Below, piece after piece: positions 1 through 10,370 of a stretch of 64,000 nucleotides of DNA. The notes below the pieces were generated by a model. That model was not told the DNA's origin. It did not search any database and was given only the letters and a program-made list of their open reading frames with translations. The DNA is from Neofusicoccum parvum. Lineage: Eukaryota > Ascomycota > Dothideomycetes > Botryosphaeriales > Botryosphaeriaceae. The translations under genes were made by a program, and so were the position numbers. The stretch covers positions 62,001 through 126,000 of the forward strand of contig CP087207.1 of assembly GCA_020912385.1 (NCBI GenBank), read 5' to 3'. Each line of letters starts with the position of its first letter. Positions within the stretch are counted from its first letter, which is position 1.

Positions 1-142
1 GGCTGCGTTACCAATAGAGTCCAAATTCTATTGTGAAGTTGACCACGAAGGTCAAAGCTATGCTAGTGAGTGTGGTTTATATACGTAGGAGAGTCTATAC
101 AATCTGATAGTTCGTGGGTTCATTCCGCCAAGCGGTTGAACG

Positions 143-172
143 TCTGAACTCCTGCGAGTTCAGGAGTTCAGA
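143..172. repeat. 12-bp perfect inverted repeat (hairpin)
   Basis: Two perfectly complementary 12-base arms (143-154 and 161-172) flank a 6-base loop. It lies about 200 bp beyond the stop codon of the minus-strand glutathione transferase, so it could form a stem-loop in that 3' untranslated region. Seen directly; function is inference. Confidence 0.6.
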
Positions 173-368
173 GTGCCAAGGCTTCGAACGGCTGAACCGG
201 GGGTCACGTGACTTCCCGCCGGTGGATCTTCTTTTTGCGGGCGCGTAGGCGCCCCGCTTGTCCTTCCTTTCCTTCTACCCAGGTTCTGTGTAGGCTGCGC
301 CGTAACATATATGCGTTCCTTGTCTCTTTACTCAACGATGTCACCTCTTGCCCGGCCAAGCGTAAGTT

Positions 369-1176
369 TCAAGCGGAGATTTTCTTCCACGAATCCCTAC
401 TCGAGACTGTGTTCCACCACTCCTTCAAGTTCGGGCGTTCATCAAAGAGTCCGCCTTGGCCGGCTGTGAACAGCTGGTCGACAGTCGGAGTAAAGAATGC
501 ATCGATCAAGGAAAATTCGTTGCCACCTAGATACTGCTGCTTGGCCAGGATGTTGTTCAAAATATCCAGCTTTTCCTGCAAACGTTGAACACTGCTTGCC
601 GCAGCTGCTTCGTCGACTGGAACGCCTCTCGCCCTACGAACTACGGTAAGTCAAGCATCTCTCTAAATCAGTGTGTCAACTTACGGGTTGTACAGCGTTT
701 GCATAAGTACCTGTTCGGCAATGCCGTGGACCTGAGAGTACTCGACGGAGGCCCATTGCTCGAACAACGCCCACGCTCGGACGTCACCAGGCGCGGGAGT
801 CAGGGGGGTCCCCTGGCTCTGGTACTTGGCGGCGAGATAGCGACCTATCGCTCGAGACTCTGCGCACGTTTAGAACCGATGCGTTATATGGCCTAGTGAG
901 GGAGGGGTGCGTCGGAGAAGGGAAGCATACCATAGAGCGTGAATGAGCCGTCTTCAAGAAGAGGAATAACCCCGAACGGCTGCTTCTCAATGTACGGGGA
1001 TTTCTATGCCAAAAGGTTAGATGTCTACGTAGATTTTCAAGTACTACTATTACCTTTTGCTCTCCAGCCATAAAATCAACCGTGTGAAATTCGAACTCGA
1101 CTTCCTTTTCGGCGAGCACAAGAAGGACTCGCCGAGTGCAGAGTGACCACTTGTGACCATAAAGCTTAAGAGCCAT
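369..1176 (-). CDS. Glutathione S-transferase, phi-like
   Basis: Cytosolic glutathione transferase that conjugates glutathione to electrophiles. Four exons (1176-1054, 1003-931, 859-685, 633-369) joined by GT-AG introns give 211 residues in one frame, a normal length for the family. The N-terminal thioredoxin fold starts MALKLYGHKW and holds the catalytic Ser in the S-x-C-T-R-R-V motif (about residue 11). A PFGVIP segment with the cis-Pro and the glutathione-contacting E-S-R-A-I-x-R-Y-L motif follow. The C-terminal helical domain contains FSLIDAFFTPT. The S-x-x-T-R-R and ESRAI motifs are typical of phi-class enzymes, which occur in fungi as well as plants. The last intron acceptor was chosen because the nearer AG would place a stop in frame. 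No broken residue was seen, so the gene looks intact. The physiological substrate is unknown. Confidence 0.88.
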
Positions 1177-1842
1177 TGCGAAGGATTTGTAGGATGCAAA
1201 TGTAAAAGTGTTTGTTGTGTAGGATGATTTACTGTGTGTCGTTAAATTCTGTTTTTATACTATACTAGAATATATTGTGGTTCGTAACGTCGATCTGATT
1301 TGTAACTACTCGGCTCTCGCATCTCGGACTACTCGAACACCGAAACTATCATGCCCGGGCCACCCTGGCCAATAAAATAGCAGTCAAGTAGAGAGGTTGG
1401 AGGCTTATAAATCACAGCCGTTTTACAATTGGCCTATCGGCTAAATAATACAAACCTAGTAGGAGGATCATACCAAGGATAATAGTTAGTCGCGAAGCGT
1501 AGAGATATCGGCCGCCGTAGCTAACAACACGTCGTCAGCCCTGAATCGATTCGGGTAGTCACGTAGACAGGCGAGTAAATAGTTCAATGAGCTTCTAATT
1601 GACTCGGACGGTTTTTCCAGGCCACGGAAGGAGAGGGAAACCTGGAACTAGCGGGTGCCACAACTTTCGCTACAGAAATGGACACGTCATCTTCCACGCT
1701 ACTTGCTTAACCATAGTGGACGAGGTCGAAGCGAATCCAACTTAGGGCCACGGACCAGGAGCTTGATGGTTAATTCCGGAGCAGCCTCTCGCCTAATGGC
1801 CAAGATGACCTTATCCGAAGGAGCCATTGCAAGCCGGGTAGC
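1177..1842. other. Intergenic, possible outer edge of relic
   Basis: Promoter side of the glutathione transferase. No intact gene is visible. From about 1640 onward the plus strand may hold a very degraded upstream piece of the monooxygenase relic, but stops in all frames make this unprovable by eye. Confidence 0.4.
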
Positions 1843-2800
1843 GTTGAGGTGATCAAGGCAAAATACGCCATCGACATTCGGCGGGGGGCTACAGCTGGAC
1901 CAGGAAGCAGCTCGGTATCAACGTGGACGGCTCCACCTCCGACCATTTTTGGTTCGTGTACGCTTCAACTGTCTCATGAGACGACTCTATGCTGTCTAAG
2001 CTTCGCTGACATAGTTTCACTGACATAGTTTCTATCATACATCTTCGTAAGTGGCTGTTGCGTGCCCAATGACTCAGAGATCAAATTGATAAGAGAATCA
2101 AGCCCGTTTCTATTTTCTCTTCATTAATACAACGGACGCGGACGGGATGTTTGATAGATTATGTATCAACATTAACACGCTCCGAGATATCGCCAAAATT
2201 TAGTTCAAGGTCGTCGACTGATAGTGGCTTATCAGGTGCGCGGAAATTGTTAGCACTTATCGAGAGTTGGCAGAAACTGACTGCAGTAGGTGAGCCAGAG
2301 AGTGGCAACAAATTTCCGCAGGGTCGCGTCTTTCTTGCCGGCGACGCTGTTCTCACACATTCTCCGAACGTCGGAATAGGAATAAACATCAACGTACATG
2401 ATGATGAATATCCGCTGCAAAGTTGCCCTGGCTGCGAAGGGAATTGTCTCGACATACTTATGAGTTGGAACGGCATCCGATCGCGACGAAGCTCATAGAC
2501 TACGAACGCAACTGGTCACTGCTACACACCGAGGCTGGAAGCGGAAATGTCGACGCTGTCCAAGAACAGAATAAAAGGTTCCTGGCATTCGGCGATGGCT
2601 ATCGGCTCGATACCGCGCCAGCCTATTGATCGACAAGGAGCACAGCCGCTCTAGAACTACTAATCTCATCGTAGGTGATAGGTTCTTACCGGTAAAGGTT
2701 TGCCGCCGCATCGATAGTAAAACGGACCGGACGACGCGGGTCTTGAGAAGCGACGGAAGCTTCAAGATTGTGTTCCTAGCGGGACAGGTTCAGGACACGG
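1843..2800 (+). pseudogene. Decayed FAD-dependent phenol 2-monooxygenase-like gene
   Basis: Pieces of an aromatic-ring flavoprotein hydroxylase appear in the correct order but in different frames. VEVIKAKYAIDI at about 1843 is followed by Y-S-W-T-R-K-Q-L-G and S-T-S-D-H-F-W at about 1890-1956, the region around the family's G-A-H-S-W-x-R-K motif. GRVFLAGDAVLTHSPNVG at about 2325-2380 is the second FAD motif (usually G-D-A-x-H-x-H-S-P, here with H changed to L). YELERHPIATKLIDYERNWS is at about 2456-2515. A C-terminal thioredoxin-like piece (VGDRFLPVKVCRRID, then SDGSFKIVFLAG) is at about 2670-2790. Frameshifts and stops separate the pieces, and the N-terminal GxGxxG nucleotide-binding part was not found. 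The active family hydroxylates phenolic compounds using NADPH and O2. This copy cannot make that enzyme. Boundaries are approximate. Confidence 0.8.
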
Positions 2801-4613
2801 CTCAGATGCAACTTTCTCATCGTTTGCTCAGCATCTGAGTTAGGAACGTTCATTTACGCACATGCTTTTCCCAGCGGCAGGAAAGTCGAGTAAATTATAG
2901 ACGTGTTTACCATTCATTGTGTGCCGCGGTTGAGTACCGATTTCATCCGATTTTCAGAAATTTTGCGTCATTTCTCAGATGAGTTTCCTCAACACCGCAA
3001 GCCTTCTTTCTCCACACACGCCCCCAGCCATCGTCGCGAACCCTAACCATGCCTTCTTCTTTACGTAGAACGTTTCTCCATGAAGCTTAAGCTACTAATG
3101 AACGTAGAGTAGTATGTTACAATTAGTCCTGCTTTTGAAAACGGCCTGTATTACACGAAGCCTTTACTCGTACGTTCAAATTCACGGTGCGAACGAACCG
3201 CGGAGTCGTAGATGGGCTGTCAGGCGGTCAGGCAGCAGCTTGATCTCTGCAACGCCTCCCAGTCATGTTCCAGTCGCAGGCGAAGAACATTGGAGGAATC
3301 TCTCAGGCTCGGATATTCTCAACCAAGACAATCAGTCACTAGCGCTGACATGCTTAGTCAAAGTTGCAATCGGCATCCACCAGACAGTCATCCAAAAGCA
3401 TTCCATTAAGCAGTCTTCGAGAGCGTATCTACTCTTACAGTCCTCGAACGCGCTTTCCATGTCGCACTCCGCTTGGCAGTCATCGCCCGCGCATTCTGTT
3501 GAAACGGAGCAAAAGGACGGATCTCGTCCAACTGCTCCTGGAGGCTTGACAGCCCCTTATACCCCCCTCCCTGGAACGGGGGAGAGAACACAATGCGTGT
3601 AAAATCCAATGCATTCCGTCTTTCACAGTGTTGAAAGAATCTTCTCATTGATCAGACACGCAATATACACGAAGAGTTTTTGAGGAAAACAGTGCAGATT
3701 CAGGAATAAATTTTGTGCGAACTTGCCGAGACTAAATTTTATTTTGCCGAAGTCTGCCTTGCCATCGACTAACATCCCGGCGGTGGCGGTGATGAGTAAA
3801 CATTTCTCCACGGCAGTGCATTCTACACTGCCTCAACGCACGTCCACCAGGGCCTTAGATACACTTCTCCAGGAGCGCCTACAAGAGAGCCTCATCGCAC
3901 GATCAAATAATACGATGCAAAAACACGAAAAAAAACGAGGAATGAAGTGGCGCTGAGACCAGCCAGAGTAATTTCGGCCCCAAATGGTCATTCTCCTAGT
4001 CAGACGGTCTACTCAAAGGATTGCTTTTCTCTTCTCATGAGCACAGGACAATATTCGCATATCTCAACCTTAAGATGCTAATATCTACATCACAACTTTG
4101 CTGTAGACGGGCCAGTTGAAGAAACGGATAACCTACACAATTCCATAAACGAAACATCCATCATCAAACAGCAGCATATACTTGAATAGATTGGAGACAC
4201 GTTGGTTTCTACGTATCTGATCTTGCTCAGATACCTTGGTGTTCACCACGCTACTGCTCTCTAGAGACCACGGTGCGAGGCAGAGCTCGGTCATCACATT
4301 TTACAAAAGCCCCGCTGACCTCCACTTGATAAGGTTCTACACGAGTCCGTATACTAATTATTGCCGTTCTTCATCGTGGCTTAGCAAGGCGCCTCATGTT
4401 GTTCTTTATTTACCCAATCCCAGTGGCTTGCCCGATTGATACTCCCCCTTTGTCTCTTCTAACTTAGGTCTAGTTGATTTTATCGACAGTGGCTATATTA
4501 CTACTACCCACTACATTCACTCATCCACAATTCTTTCTCGTTATTCAATCCTACTTGACCGGCCGGTTGCATTCTATTTCTCCTTTCTCGAAGCCTTGTT
4601 CATTCGATTTATC
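2801..4613. other. Intergenic, no recognised gene
   Basis: About 1.8 kb with only short open frames lacking recognisable motifs. The last 120 bases stay open in the frame of the downstream hydroxylase/SDR gene, back to a possible 3' splice site at 4489. An upstream first exon for that gene may therefore lie here but could not be identified. Confidence 0.5.
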
Positions 4614-5891
4614 ATGTTTTCTGTTCTGGATCTCGTTTACGGGGTGTCTCTCAGCTACCGGAATCTGATATATCATATCTCCTTTGGAATAACCCATTTC
4701 CTCGTCGGGTCATTATTTTACGATTTTGTGCATTGGGTTGCTCACAACTCCGATCGTTCTTCCTACCGTGGACTCCGAGCACTAGCACGCATTCATCGCT
4801 TTCATCATTCATACTTCGATCGGAACCTCAGTTTCAATGAAGCTTTTAGCGCCCGAAACGCCCTTTTCCATCTATCGCTTGAATTGGGTTGCCAAATGGT
4901 CGGAAGTGTATTCAGCTGGCTATTCAGCCGACTTCTCGTGGCTGACCCTGCCATGGCCTCGGAAGAAGGTCTACTTGTGGTCCTAACTATCCAAGCGATT
5001 CGATCCTTCGTGGTCGCGTGGAACGAAGGCCACGACTCCAACCATGTCACGTACTCTCGTGTACCCAAGGACCCTCATTCCCTTTTTGTCGGACCTCAAT
5101 ATCATGCGCTACACCATATCGATCCTCAGAACTATTTTGGATCAATGGTGCGTGTGTTTGATTGGATCTTCGGCACTGCGGTCACGCTTCGGAACCGACG
5201 CGTGGCTATGACTGGGTTTGGAGGGGCATTCGGTCAAGCTCTCGCACATCAGCTCTCTCTGGACCGAGTCAAATGTGTCCAGCCTCTACGTTTCGGCGTT
5301 CATTGGACGTACGACAACTACGCTGACCTCGTACCGATTCTATCCAACACCGACGTCTTGATCCTCGCCCACGGAACCAAAGATGAGCATACGGCATACG
5401 ATGCGAACTGCAAAGCAGTCGTTGCAATCATAGAGCTATTCAAGCGGGTCCATCAGCAATCAAAAACCAAATTAATGCCCGAGGTGTGGTTCGTGGGCAG
5501 TGAGGCAGAGTTTCACGGCAGTTGGTCAAGCGACATGCGCAGCTACACGGATTCGAAGCGTGCTTTCGTTCCGCATGCCCGAGCCTACTATGAGGACGAT
5601 TCTTTCGTATACCGCCATATTGTTCCCTCTGCTTTCGCGTCAAAGATGGGATCTGCTCTAGTTTCAGCGCGTTGGGCTGCCAGAGTTACACTGTGGTGGA
5701 TTCATCGAGGGGCCAGATATGTCCCTGTCACGTATACTGGTTTTGCTTTTGCGAATTTTTTGCGTTTCTTTTACTGGGTTCAAATTCACGATAGGCCTTT
5801 ACCAGAAGGTAGCACGTCTCTGAGTTCGAAGGACCAAAGTGAGGGGAGCCGAGTCGAGCTGAATTCATCTACCCTGACTCACAGTCCTTAG
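4614..5891 (+). CDS. Fatty acid hydroxylase / short-chain dehydrogenase fusion protein
   Basis: Membrane di-iron hydroxylase (sterol desaturase superfamily) fused to a Rossmann-fold short-chain dehydrogenase; 425 residues from the first ATG. The N-terminal half has hydrophobic segments and the histidine clusters expected to bind two irons: H-W-V-A-H (40-44), H-R-F-H-H (61-65), H-x3-H (140-144) and H-A-L-H-H (164-168). The C-terminal half starts near residue 200 with the cofactor motif T-G-F-G-G-A-F-G and has a Y-x-x-x-K catalytic pair (YTDSK, about residue 311). The architecture resembles proteins annotated as bifunctional sterol desaturase/short-chain dehydrogenase. The likely role is lipid or sterol oxidation in the ER (inference). 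The frame is open upstream of the ATG to a possible acceptor at 4489, so the true N-terminus may be longer and lie on an earlier exon. Ser/Thr-rich tail at the end. Confidence 0.82.
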   Translation: MFSVLDLVYGVSLSYRNLIYHISFGITHFLVGSLFYDFVHWVAHNSDRSSYRGLRALARIHRFHHSYFDRNLSFNEAFSARNALFHLSLELGCQMVGSVFSWLFSRLLVADPAMASEEGLLVVLTIQAIRSFVVAWNEGHDSNHVTYSRVPKDPHSLFVGPQYHALHHIDPQNYFGSMVRVFDWIFGTAVTLRNRRVAMTGFGGAFGQALAHQLSLDRVKCVQPLRFGVHWTYDNYADLVPILSNTDVLILAHGTKDEHTAYDANCKAVVAIIELFKRVHQQSKTKLMPEVWFVGSEAEFHGSWSSDMRSYTDSKRAFVPHARAYYEDDSFVYRHIVPSAFASKMGSALVSARWAARVTLWWIHRGARYVPVTYTGFAFANFLRFFYWVQIHDRPLPEGSTSLSSKDQSEGSRVELNSSTLTHSP

Positions 5892-7134
5892 CCGTATGCA
5901 GGCTACAGAATACCCAAAGTGTTACTGCAGTAGTAGAATAGTGTGCGACAAAATCGAAGAATGAACCAATAGATGGAAAGGGCGGATGTAATCAGGGCGG
6001 GTGTTCGCAGGGAGTTTTCTACCCAGTAAATTATTCTGTTTATACATTGTAATATTTCTTTCATAAAGCCATTATAGCCTACCGCTGCTTAATAAACACA
6101 TTGTATTTCTTTTCCTAAAGGATGCCACATTTCCGTACATACTTCGGCAGCATCGTTTAAGGTTATCACAGCAGGCGACGGTTTTAGCAATTGTCGTTAC
6201 ACAAGATAATGGAGCGACTGCGGGAACCGTGAGCTTGCAAATAGTCCGTATTGATTGGCGGTTAATGTTTGTTGCTAGATTGGAACTGGGCTCTTTTACA
6301 GTTTTGCGTCGTTCGATTATATTTTGGTAAGAGATGTAAGGTTGCAGAGCGAGTAGTCTAAGCTACCTAGTACTCGGGCGGTTGCTTATTCATATGCGTA
6401 TACCCGAAGGGCGAGTAGCGAGGGCTATCGAATTGAGCCAGCCGGAAACAGCCAACAGATACATGCTCTTCATTTACTCCGCAGTGCTAGTCCTTAGATA
6501 CTTTTGTGCCCGTCCGGTGTCGAAAGAAAGAGAGGTGTAGGCCAAGGCGAGTGCCAAGGTAAGCAAAGACCTCACACCAGGGGCGTTTGAACAACCCTAA
6601 ACTGTGACAAGTTTAGTGTCGATGCCTCTTTTCTTGGCCGTTATCATTTTCCAGCATGGTGGTGCTACTGATCAACAGGAGCGCGCGTTGATCAGCAGCG
6701 ATGTGCAGGAGAGACGAAGCAAGACATTAGCCGAGGCGCGCTGATCTCTTTTCCTCTCTAGCAGCATTCGGCACCACCCTACCACCCCACAACTGACTTA
6801 GGTTAGCATCATTCGTTCGCTCTTGAGCGCGGGCGCGGTCTGCCACTGAGCCTGACTTGACCTTGCTACATAGGATGTGTTTCAAGGCATTCTAGACTAC
6901 CGACCGGTGGGAGCGCATAAGGATTTCAGGTCTCGTCTTGCAGGGTCGCTGTCTCGTAAATGCGGACCTCCGCTACCCAACTCTAAATTCGCTGCGGACA
7001 CTTCACGTCGCACCACTCTACCAACAGGTCAGGCCCCTTAAGGGCGAACGAATAAAATGGTCAACGCCTGCATGCACAATCCTGTATCCCCTTCACTACC
7101 CTCTCTCATTTCTTTACTCTCGTAATACACTCCA
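5892..7134. other. Intergenic between hydroxylase and Nramp genes
   Basis: About 1.2 kb, no coding signal recognised. It contains the inverted repeat described at 6664-6699. Confidence 0.6.
6664..6699. repeat. 13-bp near-perfect inverted repeat
   Basis: Arms 6664-6676 and 6687-6699 pair over 13 positions with one mismatch (a possible G-U pair in RNA), around a GC-rich 10-base loop. The core is CTGATCAAC / GTTGATCAG. It sits about 440 bp upstream of the Nramp start codon and could be a dimer-binding operator or a chance hairpin. Confidence 0.5.
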
Positions 7135-9113
7135 ATGATGGATTCCCCGTCAAAGATTGCTTTGGATTTTCAACCTGGCTGGCACCAGGGACTGAGTCTG
7201 CATCTTAATTCAAACGAGCATCAGGAGCGCAACAGCATTACCGAGTCAACCCACGATAGTGAAATGGCTCAAGACTTGAACGCCAATTCGACACAACGGC
7301 CGGCCGTTGAAAGGCAGAGTTTTGCTTCCGACAGACAAACAAAACCAGACGTCAGCGTTGATATTACCGAAGCACCGGCCAGCAAGGATGAGCCACGTCG
7401 CCCTCTCTCCAAGAAGCAGAAGATCACTGAGAGCTTGCAAAAGACCAAGGACGTCCTTTATCAATACGCGAAGTTCATTGGACCTGGCTTCATGGTGGCT
7501 GTTGCATACATCGATCCTGGTTAGTCCCGCGAAGCATTCCCAAGTCTATGCCTGTAGCTCCAGGTTGACAGCTGTAGGAAACTACGCTACTGATGTTGCT
7601 GCCGGCGCATCGTTTCGCTTCGCTCTTCTGTTCGTCATTCTCATGTCCAACATGTTTGCCATCTTCCTGCAGTCCCTCAGTGTCAAGCTAGGAACAGTCA
7701 CGGGCAAAAATCTAGCCGAGAACAGCCGGGAGCATTTGCCCAAGTGGATGAATATAGTCATCTACGTGCTTGCAGAAGTTGCAATAATCGCTACGGACGT
7801 CGCCGAGGTAGGTTTCCCGAGTCGGCCGTACTTCTCACATCCATCCGTTCATGATGAACTGACAAAAATCATAGGTCATCGGTTTTGCTATCGCTCTCAA
7901 TGTCCTGGGGAATGTTCCGTTGGTAGCAGGCTGTGCTATCAGCATCGTGGACGTGCTCATCATCCTCCTTTTCTACAACCCGTCCGGTTCGACGAAAGCC
8001 GTCCGCATGTTCGAATACTTTGTAATGCTTTTGGTTCTGGGTGTGGTCTTTTGCTTTTGCTTCCAACTCAGTCTCATCAAAGATACTTCATTTGGTGAAG
8101 TTATCAGAGGGTATCTACCAAGCGAGGCTGTCGTCCAGTCTGAAGGGTAAGCGCTCGCAGAAGTAGATACGAATAGGCCAGACGCTAATCGACAATCAGA
8201 CTCTATCAAGCTTGCGGCATTCTTGGTGCGACCGTAATGCCTCATTCGCTATATCTCGGATCAGGTCTCGTCCAGCCGCGTCTGCGCGAGTTTGACCAAC
8301 AGCTTTCAGCCGCCAACGGAAAAAAAAGCCCAGACAATTCGAGCACAGATTCCGTCGCAGCCGCAGAATATCGTCCCTCAATCCAGGCGATAAAGACATG
8401 TCTAAACTTCTCGGTTGTTGAGACTGCTGTCTCTCTCTTTACCTTCGCTCTTTTTGTCAACTCTGCCATCCTGATAGTCGCCGGTGCCTCGCTATTCAAT
8501 ACCCCAGGCGCCGGCGATGCTGATCTTTTCGGTATTCATGATTTGCTTTCATCGACTGTTGCGCCGGCGGCTGGAACAATTTTCGCCCTTGCTTTGCTTC
8601 TCTCGGGCGTCAGCGCTGGCATTGTCTGCACTATTGCTGGTAAGATCTTGAAGCATGCAATCCGGAGAGTTGAATCTAATAGGTTTGCCAGGACAAATGG
8701 TCAGCGAGGGATCGCTTCGTTGGACTATCAAGCCATGGATCCGGCGTATGATTACTCGTTCCATCAGCATCACGCCTTCAATCATCATTGCCGGTGCTGT
8801 CGGCCGCTCTGGCTTGTCCGCCACCTTGGTGGCCTCGCAAGTCTGTCTCAGCGTTATCTTGCCGTTCGTCAGTGCCCCTCTCATCTACTTTACCTGCCGC
8901 GATAGATTCATGACCATCTCGGCCGTGAATTCGCGTGGCGATAATTTGGCAAGAGACGAGACTGGAGACAACATGTCCGAGAAGGAGGTCCAGACCGAGG
9001 ATGTCAAGATGACCAATTCACGACTTACTTCTGCGTCTGCTTTGGTCATCTGGCTAGTCATTGTCGTTATGAATGTCACGCTTCTGGTGCTCATTGGACT
9101 GGGAAAGGCGTAA
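7135..9113 (+). CDS. Nramp-family divalent metal transporter (Smf-like)
   Basis: Proton-coupled Mn2+/Fe2+ transporter of the plasma membrane or endomembranes. Five exons (7135-7519, 7578-7807, 7875-8146, 8200-8639, 8692-9113) join to 582 residues, close to yeast Smf proteins. A charged cytosolic N-terminus of about 110 residues precedes the first membrane segment (FIGPGFMVAVAYIDPGN), whose D-P-G-N motif supplies metal ligands. The second ligand segment carries the diagnostic M-P-H (GATVMPHSLYLGSG). About 11-12 hydrophobic segments are visible, and the final one ends LVLIGLGKA. D-P-G-N is created exactly by joining exons 1 and 2 across a split Gly codon, which supports the splice sites. Two adjacent ATG codons could start translation (7135 or 7138). 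All key residues are present, so the gene looks functional. Metal preference cannot be read from sequence. Confidence 0.93.
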
Positions 9114-9947
9114 CAAAAGGGCATCACTCTCACGCAGCTGTGCCTGGGAGATAGAAATATACCCAAAGACACAATCTCATGTTGTATAGTCTGTGGCTCT
9201 GTGCTCTTGCTCCACACCGCTTCCTTTCATCCCTAAATATACGGCCCCGAGCTCATGTTCTCTTCAATGGTGTCTAGGTACGCCAATGCTGTGAACAAAG
9301 ATCATTCTCTGGAACCGTAGGCGGCTGGCCTGAGAACTCTCGCTTGAGCTGAGTAATTACAAGATCTTTTCGTTGAATCCAGAACCGAAGAGTTTCTCAT
9401 TAGAGAAAGATCAGCATTGATCCAGTGCCAATATATCAAATCTTGGCGCAGGAATTTCAAATATGAGTGTATGCAAAACCTAGCTAGATGCATGTATGCA
9501 ACTGACGCGCATAGATGCTGCCGTAGTGCGACCCGCGGGTAAATGCCACGCGTACGTGTGGAGTTCGTCTTTATAATCACCGTTCGTCATATCCCTATGT
9601 CAGACTTGAATTCCCAGAGGTCAGACTCCTGATCATATGTCGAATTTCCCTTCTTGGCGTCTTGGTGCTGTTCTGAAACTTTCGAAATGTGTACGCGAGC
9701 CACAAACGTGGCAAAAGCGCGCACGACCACGAGGCACGTGACAAATATTGGAAACGCCGAGCTCCATTCTTTTAAGCACTAATTACAACTTGAGCACTCT
9801 TTGGTTGAGCTTCACATTCGGCGCCGGATCAAAATTCTCTTCATGACCCAGCCATACGCATGCCAATCTGGCCCCCAACTCCCTCGGGTTAACAACTTGC
9901 TCCAAGTACCAGCCAAGCACATCACAAGAATGCTTTCCATAATCAGT
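9114..9947. other. Intergenic between convergent genes
   Basis: About 830 bp of 3' flanks of the Nramp gene and the cysteine-rich miniprotein. Nothing recognised. Confidence 0.6.
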
Positions 9948-10370
9948 TCAGCTCTTGCAATAAGTGCCGTATAGAATAGTGCTAGTAGTGTACTTGCTAC
10001 CACTCCCGGAGTCGTCATCTTCCAAGGATGCGTTAGGGTCGTAGGTACAGCAATCAGCACCGCAGCCTCCACAGTACACGGTCGCGTCGCTATAACACAC
10101 GCCAACCCCTCCGCCTCGCTATTTATGTGTCAGCTTCACCTTACCGTACAAAAATAGCTTCCTTCATACCTGCTTCTCGCAAGTGTGGTGGTTCTTGACG
10201 CAGCAGTAGCGGTCACCGTTGGTACCGGGATAGCACTAGATGGCAGTTGGGCGTGAGTGGATGCTGTGCCAATTGTACGATAATCAGTGGATGGGGATGC
10301 CTCTTACGTCAAATGAGTCTGCAAGTGCAAACGTGAAAAGCGTTGCGAGGGTGAGGTTAACAAGACGCAT
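9948..10370 (-). CDS. Small secreted cysteine-rich protein (99 aa)
   Basis: Unrecognised candidate effector or antimicrobial-type miniprotein. Three exons (10370-10308, 10235-10170, 10118-9948) sum to 300 bp. The first exon encodes a textbook signal peptide (MRLVNLTLATLFTFALA). The mature part holds ten cysteines, including C-C, C-G-G-C and C-C clusters, and ends Y-C-K-S. Both introns are phase 0, 72 and 51 bp, with GTAAGA and GTATGA donors and TAG acceptors; the second has a GCTGAC branch-like element. Joining them places all ten cysteines and the stop in one frame, which is unlikely by chance. An AT-rich TATA-like stretch lies about 100 bp upstream (10470-10480). No family name can be given. 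The alternative, a random open frame, is disfavoured by the signal peptide and cysteine spacing. Confidence 0.72.

Noticed and set aside
3114..3602. 162-codon plus-strand frame
   Set aside because: No motif, unbiased codons, overlapping frames in the same region; no support for coding.
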